NCBI GenBank assembly: GCA_009827225.1 | Contig: WUAI01000004.1 | Location: 62,001 to 126,000 of the forward strand | Source of the DNA: Flavobacteriaceae bacterium | Lineage (GTDB): Bacteria > Bacteroidota > Bacteroidia > Flavobacteriales > Flavobacteriaceae | Length of the DNA stretch: 64,000 nt | Direction of reading: 5' to 3' | Part shown: one piece after another, positions 18,720-29,635 of the stretch | Position numbering within the stretch: the first letter of the stretch is position 1 | How the letters are laid out: the number at the start of each line of letters is the position of its first letter | Program-made: the position numbers and the translations under genes | The notes under the pieces: generated by a model | Databases searched by the model: none | Told to the model about the DNA's origin: nothing | Seen by the model: only the letters and a program-made list of their open reading frames with translations

Positions 18720-20010
18720 ATGAATTCATCAGATCCTCAATCTCCTTTGGATCTATTGGAATATTTTGCATTAGGTTGAATGGCTCTTCATTATCCCGAA
18801 TGACCACATCGTCCTCCAACCGAATTCCAAATCCTTCTTCCGGGATGTAAATTCCTGGTTCTACGGTAAATACCATATTGGCTCTCATAGGCTCCCAAAG
18901 AATTCCATAATCGTGAGTGTCCAACCCAATATGATGGGAAGTACCGTGCATGAAATATTTTTTATAAGCAGGCCAATCGGGATCTTCATTCTGAACATCG
19001 GCCTTATCAATCAATCCAAGCCCTAATAATTCGCTGGTCATGAGCTTCCCTACTTCCACATGATATTCTTTCCATAGCGTGCCCGGCACCAACATTTTAG
19101 TAGCATCATCTTTTACCCGGTTTACCGCATTGTAGACATCAAGTTGCCTTTTGGTAAATCGTCCGCTCACAGGGATGGTACGTGTCATATCGCTGCTATA
19201 ATTCGCATATTCCGCCCCTACATCCATAAGGATCAGATCCCCTTCTTTACACTGTTGATTGTTTTCGATATAGTGCAATACATTGGCATTGTTTCCACTG
19301 GCAATGATTGGAGTGTAAGCAAATCCCTTAGAACGATTCCGCAGAAATTCGTGACTGTATTCTGCTTCGATTTCAAACTCCCATACGCCGGGTTTTACAA
19401 AATCCAATACTCTTCGAAATCCTTTTTCCGTGATATCGCAAGCCTGTTGCATGATATCCAGTTCGATGGAATCTTTCACCGATCGCAGTCGCTGTAAAAT
19501 AGGATTGCTCTTCGCCCAGGAATGTGCCGGAAACCTGTCTTTTGTTTCCTTGATGAATCGTACTTCCCTGGTTTCCGTTTCCACCGCTTGACGGTAGTGC
19601 TCGTTGGTATTGAAATAGATCATTTCAGCCTGGGTCATTAACTCGAAGAATATTTTATCGAACTCGCTCAACCAATACACGGTTTCAATTCCAGAAACTT
19701 CCAATGCCCGTTCCTTAGTTAGTTTTTCACCTTCCCATACGGCAATATGTTCGTTGGTTTCCCGTAGGAACAAAACCTCCCTGTGTTTTGCTTCGGCAGC
19801 GTCTGGAAAGACCAACAAGATGCTTTCCTCCTGGTCCACACCACTCAGATAGAAGATATCGCGATGCTGGTTAAAAGGAAGGGTGCTGTCTGCACTTACA
19901 GGATAAATATCATTACTATTAAATACCGCTAGGCTTTTGGGCTTCATTTCCGACATGAAGTTTTTCCGGTTTTTAATAAATAGCTCTTTGTTTATAGGTT
20001 GATATTTCAT
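18718..20010 (-). CDS. pepP: Xaa-Pro aminopeptidase (aminopeptidase P family)
   Basis: M24 hallmarks DVGAEYANYSSDMTRTIPVSGRF, HGTSHHIGLDTHD, FTVEPGIYIPEEGFGIRLEDDVV; start at MKYQPINKELF. Confidence 0.93.
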   Translation of the reverse strand: MKYQPINKELFIKNRKNFMSEMKPKSLAVFNSNDIYPVSADSTLPFNQHRDIFYLSGVDQEESILLVFPDAAEAKHREVLFLRETNEHIAVWEGEKLTKERALEVSGIETVYWLSEFDKIFFELMTQAEMIYFNTNEHYRQAVETETREVRFIKETKDRFPAHSWAKSNPILQRLRSVKDSIELDIMQQACDITEKGFRRVLDFVKPGVWEFEIEAEYSHEFLRNRSKGFAYTPIIASGNNANVLHYIENNQQCKEGDLILMDVGAEYANYSSDMTRTIPVSGRFTKRQLDVYNAVNRVKDDATKMLVPGTLWKEYHVEVGKLMTSELLGLGLIDKADVQNEDPDWPAYKKYFMHGTSHHIGLDTHDYGILWEPMRANMVFTVEPGIYIPEEGFGIRLEDDVVIRDNEEPFNLMQNIPIDPKEIEDLMNS

Positions 20011-20076
20011 AGGAATGGAATTTACTTTCTGTTTCAAATGTAACCAAACATCTGCTCAAAAAGGCAGCCAAATGTC

Positions 20077-20661
20077 CTATTTTATGTTTTTCCGGATTCG
20101 ACTCATATGACGAGTCGAGATGCCCAGGAAAGATGCCAGGTAATGCAATGGAACATCCCGAAGTAAAAGTGGTTCGTTGTCTAGTAATTTTTGATATCGT
20201 TCTTCGGGACTAAGGGTGATGAGGTCGATCCGGTAGTCGTCAATCTTGTATATCTGCTGTTCAATTAGGTTATGATAAAATCGGTAAAAGGTCGAATTTT
20301 CGAGCATCAGTCGATTGAACTCATCCAGCTTTAGTACCCAAAGTTCGCAGTCACTCAAGGCCCTGATGCTCTTCCGAGCGGGGATTTTATTTCTGAAACT
20401 TTCCAAAGCGGCAGTACAGCTGTTCTTCAAACCTAGGTATGTGGTTTTTTCGTTCCCATCCACTGAGATGTGATGCTGTAAAATTCCCTTCTGAATGTAA
20501 CAGAAGTATTGGCAAACAGTTCCCTCGACCACAAAGAATTCGTTCTTTTCCAGCACCATAAATTCGAAGGCATTAAGGATCTCGGACACTTCTGGTGATG
20601 AGGTATCTCCACCAATCACTGACTGAACAAATCTTTTTAACTCTGAAGCATCTGTAGACAT
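20077..20661 (-). CDS. Crp/Fnr-family transcriptional regulator
   Basis: cNMP-binding-like core and C-terminal VPLHYLASFLGISTRHMSRIRKNI helix-turn-helix; start trimmed to MSTDASELKRF. Confidence 0.85.
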   Translation of the reverse strand: MSTDASELKRFVQSVIGGDTSSPEVSEILNAFEFMVLEKNEFFVVEGTVCQYFCYIQKGILQHHISVDGNEKTTYLGLKNSCTAALESFRNKIPARKSIRALSDCELWVLKLDEFNRLMLENSTFYRFYHNLIEQQIYKIDDYRIDLITLSPEERYQKLLDNEPLLLRDVPLHYLASFLGISTRHMSRIRKNIK

Positions 20662-20836
20662 ATCGAGATATTCCCTAAAGTAGTTCGAAGGTATAAAACT
20701 TGTCTCAATTAAACAGAGCTTCCTGATAGCTGATGTGATCCAACGTCGGCTACTGACAAGGATGTTAAACTTCCCGAAAATATTTTGCATTCATGCTTCC
20801 TTTGTGTACTTTCAAGCTCCTAAAAACACAACCAAC

Positions 20837-23683
20837 ATGCGACTTTATACGTTTTTATCTTTCTTGTTCATCGGTGGCCTAACCATTACTCTTGCTCAGC
20901 CGGCAGCTACAACAGCTGCGAAAGTAGAGGAGGCCATTCAGCAAAAACAATCACTCAGTCAGAATTCCTTAGTTAAAAATCTGCCTTTCAAAAATGTGGG
21001 TCCGACAGTCATGAGCGGACGGGTGGTAGACTTCGCTGTAAATCCTGATAATCCAACCGAATTTTATGTGGGCTACGCCAGTGGAGGTGTTTGGCATACT
21101 AAAAATAACGGAACCACTTTCACACCTGTACTGGATAACAGTCCAACACAAAATGTTGGAAGCCTGGCCATGGATTGGAAGAATAATGTACTGTGGGTGG
21201 GAACAGGGGAAGTAAATTCTTCTCGATCTTCCTATGCCGGAATCGGTTTATTAAAGTCGGCCGATGGTGGGGAAACCTGGGAAACGGTCGGACTTCAAGA
21301 TTCGCACCATATCAGTAAGATTTTGATCAACCCGAGTAACTCTCAGGAAATGCTGGTGAGTGCGGTAGGACATCTCTATTCGAAGAATGATGAACGAGGA
21401 GTATTCAAAACGGTCGATGGCGGAAAGACCTGGAACCGAACGCTATTTGTGAACGATCAATCAGGAATCATTGAAATGGATGTTCATCCTAATAATTTCA
21501 ATATTGTATACGCTTCTTCCTGGGATAAAGATCGGAAGGCATGGAATTTCCGTGGAAATGGAAACGGGAGCGGTATCTATAAAAGTACGGATGCGGGTAA
21601 TACCTGGACCAAAGTATCGGTAGCCGGAAGCGGATTTCCAACTGGTGAAGGAGTTGGTAGAATCGGTCTGGCGGTGGTCGATGAAAATACGGTGTACGCC
21701 ATTCATGACAGTCAGTTCCGTAGAGATAAAGAAAAAGATGAGGATGATTCGGATGCACTGAAAAAGGACGATTTCAAATCCATGGACAAGAATACGTTCC
21801 TGAATTTGGATAATAAGAAATTGGAAGGCTTCCTTCGATCGAATGGTTTCCAGGATAAATATAAAGCCGAGAACGTGAAACAAATGATCCGAAGCGGGAG
21901 CGCAGAACCTATCGACCTTGCGAAGTACCTTGAAGATGCGAATACATTACTCTTTGATACGCCGGTGATTGGTGCTGAAGTCTACAAAAGTACCAATGGC
22001 GGGAAGAACTGGAAGAAAACTCATGATGGTTACCTCGATGGCATCTATTATTCTTATGGGTATTACTTCGGAAAGGTTCATGTGGATCCAAACGATGCCA
22101 ATGGAATTTACATCTACGGAGTGCCAATCCTTAAATCCAAGGACGGCGGGAAGACGTTTACGTCTATCAATGGCCATAATGTTCATGCGGACCACCACGC
22201 GCTTTGGATCAATCCAAATATGCCTGGTCATCTCATCGATGGAAATGATGGAGGAGTGAATATCTCCTATGACGACGGGGAGAGTTGGATAAAATGTAAC
22301 ACTCCGGCCGTGGGCCAGTTCTATGCGATCAATGTGGATAATGCAGAACCATATAACGTATACGGCGGGCTTCAGGATAATGGGGTTTGGGTAGGCCCGA
22401 ACAACGCGCAGCAAAATGTGAGATGGCACCAGTCTGGGCAATATCCTTTTGAAAGTATCATGGGTGGAGATGGAATGCAGATCGAGATCGATGATCGTGA
22501 CACCAATATCGTGTACACCGGATTCCAGTTTGGAAATTATTTCAGGCTGAATCGAGCCGAAAACGATCAAAAATATATCCAGCCAAAGCACGAGTTGGGA
22601 GAAAGTCCGTATCGTTTCAATTGGCAAACACCTATCCTTTTAAGTCCGCACAACCAGGACATACTTTATTTAGGAGGGAATAAATTGATGAGAAGCATGG
22701 ATCAGGGGGATAATTGGGATGCCATTTCGTTTGATCTTACCCAGGGAGGAAAAAAGGGGAACGTGGCGTATGGAACTATTACGTCGATCAGTGAATCTCC
22801 GTTTCAATTTGGTCTTCTTTACACAGGAAGTGACGACGGATTGGTATTTGTAAGCCGTAACGGTGGAGGAGACTGGAAGCGAATTTCGAATACGTTTCCT
22901 AATGATTTATGGGTAAGTCGCGTAGTTGCTTCCAAACATAAAAAGTCGAGAGTTTATGTGACCCTCAATGGATATCGTTGGGATGATTTTACTCCGTATG
23001 TATATGTAAGTGAAGACTTCGGGGAAACCTGGAAGGATATCAGTAGTAATATTCCGGCATCTCCGGTAAACGTTATCAAGGAAGATCCGGATAATATGAA
23101 TGTATTGTACCTGGGAACCGACAATGGTGCCTACGTATCTTTCAACAAAGGGAACTCCTGGGAGCTATTCTCCGAAGGATTGCCTAATGTAGCATATCAT
23201 GATTTGGTGATTCAAGAAGAGGCTAAAGACCTTGTGTTGGGGACTCACGGGCGATCAATCTATGTGGCTGACATTTCATTGATTCAGCAAATTTCAGAAG
23301 AAACCAAAAACAATCTTATTGTTGGGGATATTAAACCCATAAGGTCTTCCCGAAACTGGGGCAGGAGCTTTAGTCCCTGGTACGATCCTTATGAACCTGA
23401 AATTGACCTGCAGGTTTACAGTCCGGATGGCGGTAAAGTCTCTGTAGTGATAGAATCTGAGGATGGCGAGGAAGTTCAGAAGATGAACCAGGAGATCGAT
23501 AAGGGATACAATGTTATTTCGTATGATCTTTCAGTTTCTGAAAAAGGCAAAAAGGCCATGGAAAAGTCCGGTGCGAAAATTAGCAAGGCAGACAACGATT
23601 TGCACTATTTACCCAAGGGAAAATATATCGTAAATGTGAGTTTCGGCGGTCAAAAAGTTTCTAAGGTCCTGGAGATTAAATAG
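20837..23683 (+). CDS. VPS10/sortilin-type BNR/Asp-box propeller protein (glycosyl hydrolase annotated family)
   Basis: Repeated SxDxGxTW motifs (KSADGGETWE, KTVDGGKTWN, KSTDAGNTWT, SEDFGETWK); signal peptide MRLYTFLSFLFIGGLTITLAQ. Confidence 0.88.
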   Translation: MRLYTFLSFLFIGGLTITLAQPAATTAAKVEEAIQQKQSLSQNSLVKNLPFKNVGPTVMSGRVVDFAVNPDNPTEFYVGYASGGVWHTKNNGTTFTPVLDNSPTQNVGSLAMDWKNNVLWVGTGEVNSSRSSYAGIGLLKSADGGETWETVGLQDSHHISKILINPSNSQEMLVSAVGHLYSKNDERGVFKTVDGGKTWNRTLFVNDQSGIIEMDVHPNNFNIVYASSWDKDRKAWNFRGNGNGSGIYKSTDAGNTWTKVSVAGSGFPTGEGVGRIGLAVVDENTVYAIHDSQFRRDKEKDEDDSDALKKDDFKSMDKNTFLNLDNKKLEGFLRSNGFQDKYKAENVKQMIRSGSAEPIDLAKYLEDANTLLFDTPVIGAEVYKSTNGGKNWKKTHDGYLDGIYYSYGYYFGKVHVDPNDANGIYIYGVPILKSKDGGKTFTSINGHNVHADHHALWINPNMPGHLIDGNDGGVNISYDDGESWIKCNTPAVGQFYAINVDNAEPYNVYGGLQDNGVWVGPNNAQQNVRWHQSGQYPFESIMGGDGMQIEIDDRDTNIVYTGFQFGNYFRLNRAENDQKYIQPKHELGESPYRFNWQTPILLSPHNQDILYLGGNKLMRSMDQGDNWDAISFDLTQGGKKGNVAYGTITSISESPFQFGLLYTGSDDGLVFVSRNGGGDWKRISNTFPNDLWVSRVVASKHKKSRVYVTLNGYRWDDFTPYVYVSEDFGETWKDISSNIPASPVNVIKEDPDNMNVLYLGTDNGAYVSFNKGNSWELFSEGLPNVAYHDLVIQEEAKDLVLGTHGRSIYVADISLIQQISEETKNNLIVGDIKPIRSSRNWGRSFSPWYDPYEPEIDLQVYSPDGGKVSVVIESEDGEEVQKMNQEIDKGYNVISYDLSVSEKGKKAMEKSGAKISKADNDLHYLPKGKYIVNVSFGGQKVSKVLEIK

Positions 23684-23731
23684 GTTGGTATTTAAATCAA
23701 TTCTAAATAAATCCTAAAGACTAACGAATGT

Positions 23732-23762
23732 TTGTTGAAAAAACTTTTGAGGCGTATTTTTG
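23732..23762 (+). promoter_or_regulatory. Promoter of sdhCAB: TTG-N20(or N17)-TATTTTTG
   Basis: TTG at 23732-23734 and 23735-23737; TATTTTTG at 23755-23762; ATG at 23792. Confidence 0.65.
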
Positions 23763-23791
23763 TTGGTAATTAGTTTGAAAAGAAAACCATA

Positions 23792-24457
23792 ATGGGAATG
23801 ATCTCTTCTTCAATAGCCAGAAAAGTGGCAATGGCACTTTCAGGTTTGTTCTTAGTTTTTTTCCTTGCTCAACATTTTACGATTAATATTACCTCGGTTA
23901 TTGCACCTGATATCTTTAACTCCTGGTCTCATTTTATGGGAACCAATGGATTGGTCCAGGGAATACTGCAACCCATTTTGATCTTTGGGGTGATCTATCA
24001 CTTTGTGATGGGTTTCATCCTGGAAATTCAAAATCGAAAAGCACGTACCGTTCGATATGCTCAGTTCAAAGGAGGAACCAACTCCAGCTGGGCTTCCCGA
24101 AATATGATCATTACAGGATTGGTAATCCTGGCGTTTCTGGGATTGCACTTCTATGATTTCTGGATTCCGGAGATTGTACATAAATACATTGAAACGCATC
24201 CGGAAGACCCCACGCGCTATTATGCAGAAACGGTGCATAAATTCGAGAGCCCGGTGCGGGTAACTATATACGTAGTGTCATTTATACTTTTGATCCTCCA
24301 CCTGTGGCATGGGTTTTCTTCCGCTTTCCAAAGTGTAGGCTTCAACAATAAATACTCCAAAGGCTTGAAACTATTTACGCAAATCTTTGCCGTGGCGATA
24401 CCGGTCGGATTTATTTTCATTGCATTATATCACCACTTTAATCAAATACCCCACTAA
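23792..24457 (+). CDS. sdhC: Succinate dehydrogenase cytochrome b subunit
   Basis: 221 aa TM protein immediately upstream of sdhA/sdh[24 protein letters not shown]. Confidence 0.92.
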   Translation: MGMISSSIARKVAMALSGLFLVFFLAQHFTINITSVIAPDIFNSWSHFMGTNGLVQGILQPILIFGVIYHFVMGFILEIQNRKARTVRYAQFKGGTNSSWASRNMIITGLVILAFLGLHFYDFWIPEIVHKYIETHPEDPTRYYAETVHKFESPVRVTIYVVSFILLILHLWHGFSSAFQSVGFNNKYSKGLKLFTQIFAVAIPVGFIFIALYHHFNQIPH

Positions 24458-24468
24458 AAGCTATCAAT

Positions 24469-26469
24469 ATGTCATTAGATTCAAAATTACCCAAAGGACC
24501 CCTGGCAGATAAGTGGACAAAGCATAAAAATGATATTGACCTTGTAAACCCCGCCAATAAGCGAAACATTGATGTGATCGTTGTTGGAACAGGATTAGCA
24601 GGAGGAAGTGCAGCAGCCACCTTGGCTGAACTGGGATATAACGTAAAAACATTTTGTTACCAGGATTCACCCAGAAGGGCACACTCGATTGCTGCTCAAG
24701 GAGGAATCAACGCCGCGAAGAATTATCAAGGTGACGGGGATTCTACCTACCGCCTTTTTTATGATACCATCAAAGGTGGAGATTATCGTTCCCGGGAAGA
24801 GAATGTGTATCGCCTTGCTGAGGTATCCGGAAATATCATCGATCAATGTGTGGCCCAGGGAGTTCCCTTTGCGAGAGAATATGGAGGGTTGTTGGACAAC
24901 CGATCTTTCGGTGGAGTGTTGGTTTCTCGTACGTTCTATGCAAAAGGTCAGACCGGTCAACAATTACTGTTGGGAGCCTATTCGGCGATGAACCGGCAAA
25001 TTAATCGTGGGAAGATCAAATCCTATAATCGGCATGAAATGCTGGACCTGGTAATCGTAAATGGAAAAGCAAGAGGAATTATTGCGAGGGATCTGGTTTC
25101 AGGAGAAATTCAAAGACATTCCGCGCATGCGGTAGTGGTTGCTACCGGAGGTTATGGAAATGTATTCTTTCTGTCCACCAATGCGATGGGAAGTAATGTG
25201 ACCGCTGCCTGGAAAATACATAAGCGCGGCGCCTATTTCGCTAACCCTTGTTATACTCAAATTCACCCCACCTGTATTCCGGTTTCAGGGGATCATCAAT
25301 CGAAATTGACACTAATGTCGGAGTCCCTTCGTAACGATGGTAGAATATGGGTGCCTAAAAGCAAGGAAGATGCTGAGGCAATTCGAACCGGGAAGAAACG
25401 ACCTACCGAATTAAAAGAAGACGAAAGAGATTATTACCTGGAACGTCGTTATCCTTCCTTCGGAAATCTCGTGCCCCGAGATGTTGCGTCCAGAGCTGCA
25501 AAGGAAAGATGTGATGCCGGATATGGTGTAAACAAAACCGGTGAGGCAGTGTACCTCGATTTTGAAGCAGCCATCATGAGATACGGATCGGAGCAAGCTG
25601 CTATAGAAGACATACAGAATCCTTCCAAAGAAGTGATTCGTGAAATGGGGGAGAAAGTGATAGAGGCTAAATATGGAAACCTATTCCAGATGTATGAGAA
25701 GATCGTGGATGAAAACCCTTATAAAACTCCAATGATGATTTACCCTGCGGTACACTATACCATGGGTGGAGTATGGGTGGACTACGATCTGCAAACCACC
25801 ATTCCGGGTTGCTATGCTGCCGGGGAAGCGAACTTTAGCGACCACGGGGCCAACCGCTTAGGAGCCAGTGCTTTGATGCAGGGGCTGGCAGACGGTTATT
25901 TCGTTCTGCCGTATACCATTGGAGATTATCTGGCTGATGATATTCGTACCGGACCTATTTCCACCGACTCTCCTGAATTTGAAGAAGCCGAGAACAATGT
26001 TCGTTCTATTTTGGATAAACTCATCAATAACAATGGTACCAAACCGGTTGATCATTTCCACAAACGATTAGGTAAGATCATGTGGAATAAATGCGGAATG
26101 TCTCGAAATGAAAAAGACCTGAAAGATGCTATTGATGAAATCAAAGCCTTGAGGGAAGAATTTTGGAAAGATGTAAAAGTTCCGGGAGGCCTGAATGAGG
26201 TGAACCAGGAATTGGAAAAAGCAGCAAGAGTAGCGGATTTCCTTGAATTGGGAGAACTTTTCGCTAAAGATGCTTTGCATAGAAACGAATCTTGTGGTGG
26301 ACATTTCCGGGAAGAATATCAAACTCCGGAAGGAGAGGCATTACGAGATGATGAAAACTTTATGTATGTAGCTTCATGGGAATACAAAGGAGAACCTGCC
26401 GATGCTGTATTGCATAAAGAAGAACTCAATTATGAGAATATTGAGGTGAAAACCAGAAGTTATAAATAA
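24469..26469 (+). CDS. sdhA: Succinate dehydrogenase/fumarate reductase flavoprotein subunit
   Basis: [66 protein letters not shown]. Confidence 0.96.
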   Translation: MSLDSKLPKGPLADKWTKHKNDIDLVNPANKRNIDVIVVGTGLAGGSAAATLAELGYNVKTFCYQDSPRRAHSIAAQGGINAAKNYQGDGDSTYRLFYDTIKGGDYRSREENVYRLAEVSGNIIDQCVAQGVPFAREYGGLLDNRSFGGVLVSRTFYAKGQTGQQLLLGAYSAMNRQINRGKIKSYNRHEMLDLVIVNGKARGIIARDLVSGEIQRHSAHAVVVATGGYGNVFFLSTNAMGSNVTAAWKIHKRGAYFANPCYTQIHPTCIPVSGDHQSKLTLMSESLRNDGRIWVPKSKEDAEAIRTGKKRPTELKEDERDYYLERRYPSFGNLVPRDVASRAAKERCDAGYGVNKTGEAVYLDFEAAIMRYGSEQAAIEDIQNPSKEVIREMGEKVIEAKYGNLFQMYEKIVDENPYKTPMMIYPAVHYTMGGVWVDYDLQTTIPGCYAAGEANFSDHGANRLGASALMQGLADGYFVLPYTIGDYLADDIRTGPISTDSPEFEEAENNVRSILDKLINNNGTKPVDHFHKRLGKIMWNKCGMSRNEKDLKDAIDEIKALREEFWKDVKVPGGLNEVNQELEKAARVADFLELGELFAKDALHRNESCGGHFREEYQTPEGEALRDDENFMYVASWEYKGEPADAVLHKEELNYENIEVKTRSYK

Positions 26470-26481
26470 AAAAGCTCAGCT

Positions 26482-27228
26482 ATGAAGCTTACATTAAAAA
26501 TATGGCGTCAGAAGGACGCAAATTCGAAAGGAAGTATGCAAACCTATCCTATTGATGGGGTAGACGGGGACATGTCGTTCCTTGAAATGCTGGATGTATT
26601 GAATGACGGATTGATCAATCAAGGGGAAGACCCTGTGGTTTTTGACCACGATTGTCGCGAAGGAATTTGTGGCGCATGTTCATTGATGATCAATGGAGAA
26701 CCACACGGTCCGGACCGTTTGATCACCACCTGCCAGTTGCATATGAGAAGATTTAATGATGGTGATACAATCGTGATCGAACCTTTTAGAGCAAAGGCCT
26801 TTCCTGTGATCAAGGATTTGATGGTAGATCGAAGTTCTTTTGAAAGAATCCAGCACGCTGGAGGATACATTTCTGTGAATACCTCGGGAAATACCATCGA
26901 TGCCAATGCCATTCCTATTGAAAAGGAAGATGCGGACGCCTCGTTTAATGCTGCGGCATGTATTGGTTGCGGTGCCTGTGTGGCAGCTTGTAAGAATGCA
27001 AGTGCCATGTTGTTCACCTCTGCAAAAGTGAGCCAGTTTGCTCTTTTACCTCAGGGTAAAGTAGAAGCTACTCGAAGAGTATTGAATATGGTTGAGCAGA
27101 TGGATAAAGAAGGATTTGGAAACTGTACCAATACAGGAGCATGTGAAGTAGAATGCCCTAAAGGAATTTCATTGGAAAACATCGCAAGGATGAATAGGGA
27201 ATACCTCTCTGCCAGTTTGAAAGGATAA
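26482..27228 (+). CDS. sdhB: Succinate dehydrogenase/fumarate reductase iron-sulfur subunit
   Basis: [53 protein letters not shown]. Confidence 0.96.
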   Translation: MKLTLKIWRQKDANSKGSMQTYPIDGVDGDMSFLEMLDVLNDGLINQGEDPVVFDHDCREGICGACSLMINGEPHGPDRLITTCQLHMRRFNDGDTIVIEPFRAKAFPVIKDLMVDRSSFERIQHAGGYISVNTSGNTIDANAIPIEKEDADASFNAAACIGCGACVAACKNASAMLFTSAKVSQFALLPQGKVEATRRVLNMVEQMDKEGFGNCTNTGACEVECPKGISLENIARMNREYLSASLKG

Positions 27229-27250
27229 ATATTCGCTAACAATAAAAAAA

Positions 27251-27276
27251 CCCGGAACTAATTCCGGGTTTTTTTA
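27251..27276 (+). terminator. Bidirectional intrinsic terminator (CCCGGAACTAATTCCGGG + T-tract)
   Basis: Hairpin flanked by A-tract and T-tract between convergent genes. Confidence 0.9.
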
Positions 27277-29523
27277 TATCACCTTTTTTCCTTGCGTGAT
27301 TCCCAGCGGTCTCCCTTGTTCGTTGATGTTCAGTAGAATGGTTTGGATAAACTTATTAGCGTCATAGGGTTTTACAATAATGTCGCTCATTCCTGAATCA
27401 AATATTTCATTTCGCACTTCCTCGACTTCCACTGCCGTTAATGCCACGATAGGAATCGTATTATTGAAAGTGCGTATTTCTTTAGAGGATTGGAAACCAT
27501 CTTTTACCGGCATATTAAGATCCATGAGAATCAGGTCGAAATGTTCCTTCTGTGCCATATCAGAAGCAATGGCTCCATTTTCGGCTATGCTGCATTCAAT
27601 ACCATTCTTCTCTAATATCTTTTTGGTAACGATCTGGTTGATCCTGTTGTCTTCGGCTACTAAGACTTTCTTGCCTTTCAACTGATTGGTATCCAACGGA
27701 ACTTCCTGTTTGATATGCTCTTCGGATGAGACATCAAATTCCAAATCGAATGAAAAGGTGGATCCTTTTCCTAATGTACTTTCAACTTTGATTTCAGAAT
27801 CTGAATGAGACAAAAGTTTTTTAACAATAGGAAGTCCCAGTCCTGTTCCCTGGTATTCGTAATTAAGCGATTCACCCTGTTCAAATTCGTCAAAGATGGT
27901 CGTAATTCGGTCCGGAGCAATACCAATTCCCGTATCTTTTATGGAAAACCTGATTCGTGCCTTTTCGTCTTCCATCTTAAGGGCTTCAGCTTTGATGTAG
28001 ATGGTTCCGTTCTCGGTGAACTTACAGGCATTCCCAACCAGATTCATTAGAACCTGCGATAATCGAACACTATTTCCTTTTAACACTGTGGGGAGTTCGT
28101 CTGAAATCACAATAACAATCCTGTTATTATTTTGGAGACGCATATACTCGAAGGAGGAGGCAATGCTTTCGATCAATTCTGAAATATTAAAAATTTGAGA
28201 TTCGTTTTCCAATTTGTTCGAATCGATCTTGTTGATCTGAAGTACGTCATTTATAAGCGCCAGAAGGTAATCCGCCGAAAATTTCAAGGACTTTAGATCC
28301 TTTTCATGACTTTTTAAAGACTGATCTTCAAGCAGTATAGTACTTAGTCCGATTACTCCATATAGAGGGGTTCTCAACTCGTGACTTACGGTGGAAAAGA
28401 AATTACTCTTTGATTTCGACATTTGTTCCGATTGCCTTTTGGCTTCCAGGTATTCCCGGTTCCGGTCCCGAAGTTTAAGGATGAGTTGTTTTCTTTTGCG
28501 ATACACCAATAAAATAATTCCTATCAGAAGCAGGGCACAACCAAACAATACGATCAGGATGATGTTTAGCCTGGTTTTACTCTCCACCATCTTCGCCTGT
28601 AATACGTTCTTTAACTCTGCCTGGTTTACCTCGTTTCTGTATTCTGAAACTTGAAATTCTGCAGACATTGCTTCCACTTCTGCAGAGTTCATATTCTGTA
28701 GATTGATGTCGGCGTATTTCTCGTATTCCTGTCTTGCCTGATAGGCTTCCTGGTATTTTTGCTGAAGAAAAAGACTTTCACTGAAAAACTCATAGGCGTT
28801 TTCCAATTCTACGGTAAGGTTCTCTTTCTTTGCTTCCTTAATGGCCCGGGTGAGATAGATATCGGCCATTTCATAATTCTTCTTTTTAAGATAGTATTCA
28901 CCGAACATACTCTCTACACCAATAGCAAAAGATCTGTGTTCTGTAAAATCCAGAAGTTTCTTAGTCTTGATGAGATGCAATAGTACTCTGGAATAATTCT
29001 CCGCCTCCATCGCGGTAATACTGGCATTATAATGTGCCTTCGCAAGACCGACCGAATCTTTGATCTTTTCAAATAACCGAATCGATTTATTATGATATTC
29101 CCTGGCTTTTTCGTGATCCAGGTGCACTTCGGAATACAGGTTGGCCATGTCCATATAAGAAAGTGCCGTCGCCGTGTCGTTTTTGGAAAGTTTGGCGAAT
29201 TTTTCAGATTTGATGAAATTTTCTTCTGCGGAAACTGTATCGCTGATCGCCAGGTAATCATATCCCAGGTTGCGGTATCCCATGTGGATATAGCTGAAAT
29301 TATTTTCGGCCAATGCTTTTTTCAGTAAAAGAATATTAACCTTTAATGAATTGTGATACTTCCCCTCGAAATAATAAGTGTCGGATGAATCCAATAACTG
29401 CTGAAAATTGACCTTTTCAATCTCAGGATCAGGTAAATAGAGTTGCTGTTGCGGAGTGGAATTTTGGGCTACCACAGCAATGGAGAACAACATAAGCACG
29501 AAGAAATAATAGTTTTTTATCAT
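27274..29523 (-). CDS. TPR-containing hybrid histidine kinase (HisKA-HATPase-REC)
   Basis: Signal peptide, TPR-like N-terminus, TM LNIILIVLFGCALLLIGIILLVY, FFSTVSHELRTPLYGVIGLS, GTGLGLPIVKKLL, receiver domain KVLVAEDNRINQ...DLILMDLNMPVKDG. Confidence 0.92.
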   Translation of the reverse strand: MIKNYYFFVLMLFSIAVVAQNSTPQQQLYLPDPEIEKVNFQQLLDSSDTYYFEGKYHNSLKVNILLLKKALAENNFSYIHMGYRNLGYDYLAISDTVSAEENFIKSEKFAKLSKNDTATALSYMDMANLYSEVHLDHEKAREYHNKSIRLFEKIKDSVGLAKAHYNASITAMEAENYSRVLLHLIKTKKLLDFTEHRSFAIGVESMFGEYYLKKKNYEMADIYLTRAIKEAKKENLTVELENAYEFFSESLFLQQKYQEAYQARQEYEKYADINLQNMNSAEVEAMSAEFQVSEYRNEVNQAELKNVLQAKMVESKTRLNIILIVLFGCALLLIGIILLVYRKRKQLILKLRDRNREYLEAKRQSEQMSKSKSNFFSTVSHELRTPLYGVIGLSTILLEDQSLKSHEKDLKSLKFSADYLLALINDVLQINKIDSNKLENESQIFNISELIESIASSFEYMRLQNNNRIVIVISDELPTVLKGNSVRLSQVLMNLVGNACKFTENGTIYIKAEALKMEDEKARIRFSIKDTGIGIAPDRITTIFDEFEQGESLNYEYQGTGLGLPIVKKLLSHSDSEIKVESTLGKGSTFSFDLEFDVSSEEHIKQEVPLDTNQLKGKKVLVAEDNRINQIVTKKILEKNGIECSIAENGAIASDMAQKEHFDLILMDLNMPVKDGFQSSKEIRTFNNTIPIVALTAVEVEEVRNEIFDSGMSDIIVKPYDANKFIQTILLNINEQGRPLGITQGKKVI

Positions 29524-29600
29524 TTCTTAATCATGGTTTATCAGATTCGGGGATGGCAATATACACATTTTCTGATAATTATGTAAAATTTGCCCCTTTC

Positions 29601-29631
29601 TTGCGGCATTCAGGGCCTTATCTTACTTTTA
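29601..29631 (+). promoter_or_regulatory. Promoter TTG-N20-TACTTTTA ending 4 nt before the start codon
   Basis: TTG 29601-29603; TACTTTTA 29624-29631; ATG at 29636. Confidence 0.5.
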
Positions 29632-29635
29632 TACA

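Noticed and set aside
20662-20790. Extended N-terminus of the Crp/Fnr regulator
   Set aside because: Additional 43 residues overlap the divergent gene's upstream region and do not resemble the family; start at 20661 preferred.
21947-22627. 226-aa antisense ORF (and 21461-21883) in the VPS10 gene
   Set aside because: Low-complexity His/Ile-rich mirror of Asp-box coding sequence; no start context or motifs.
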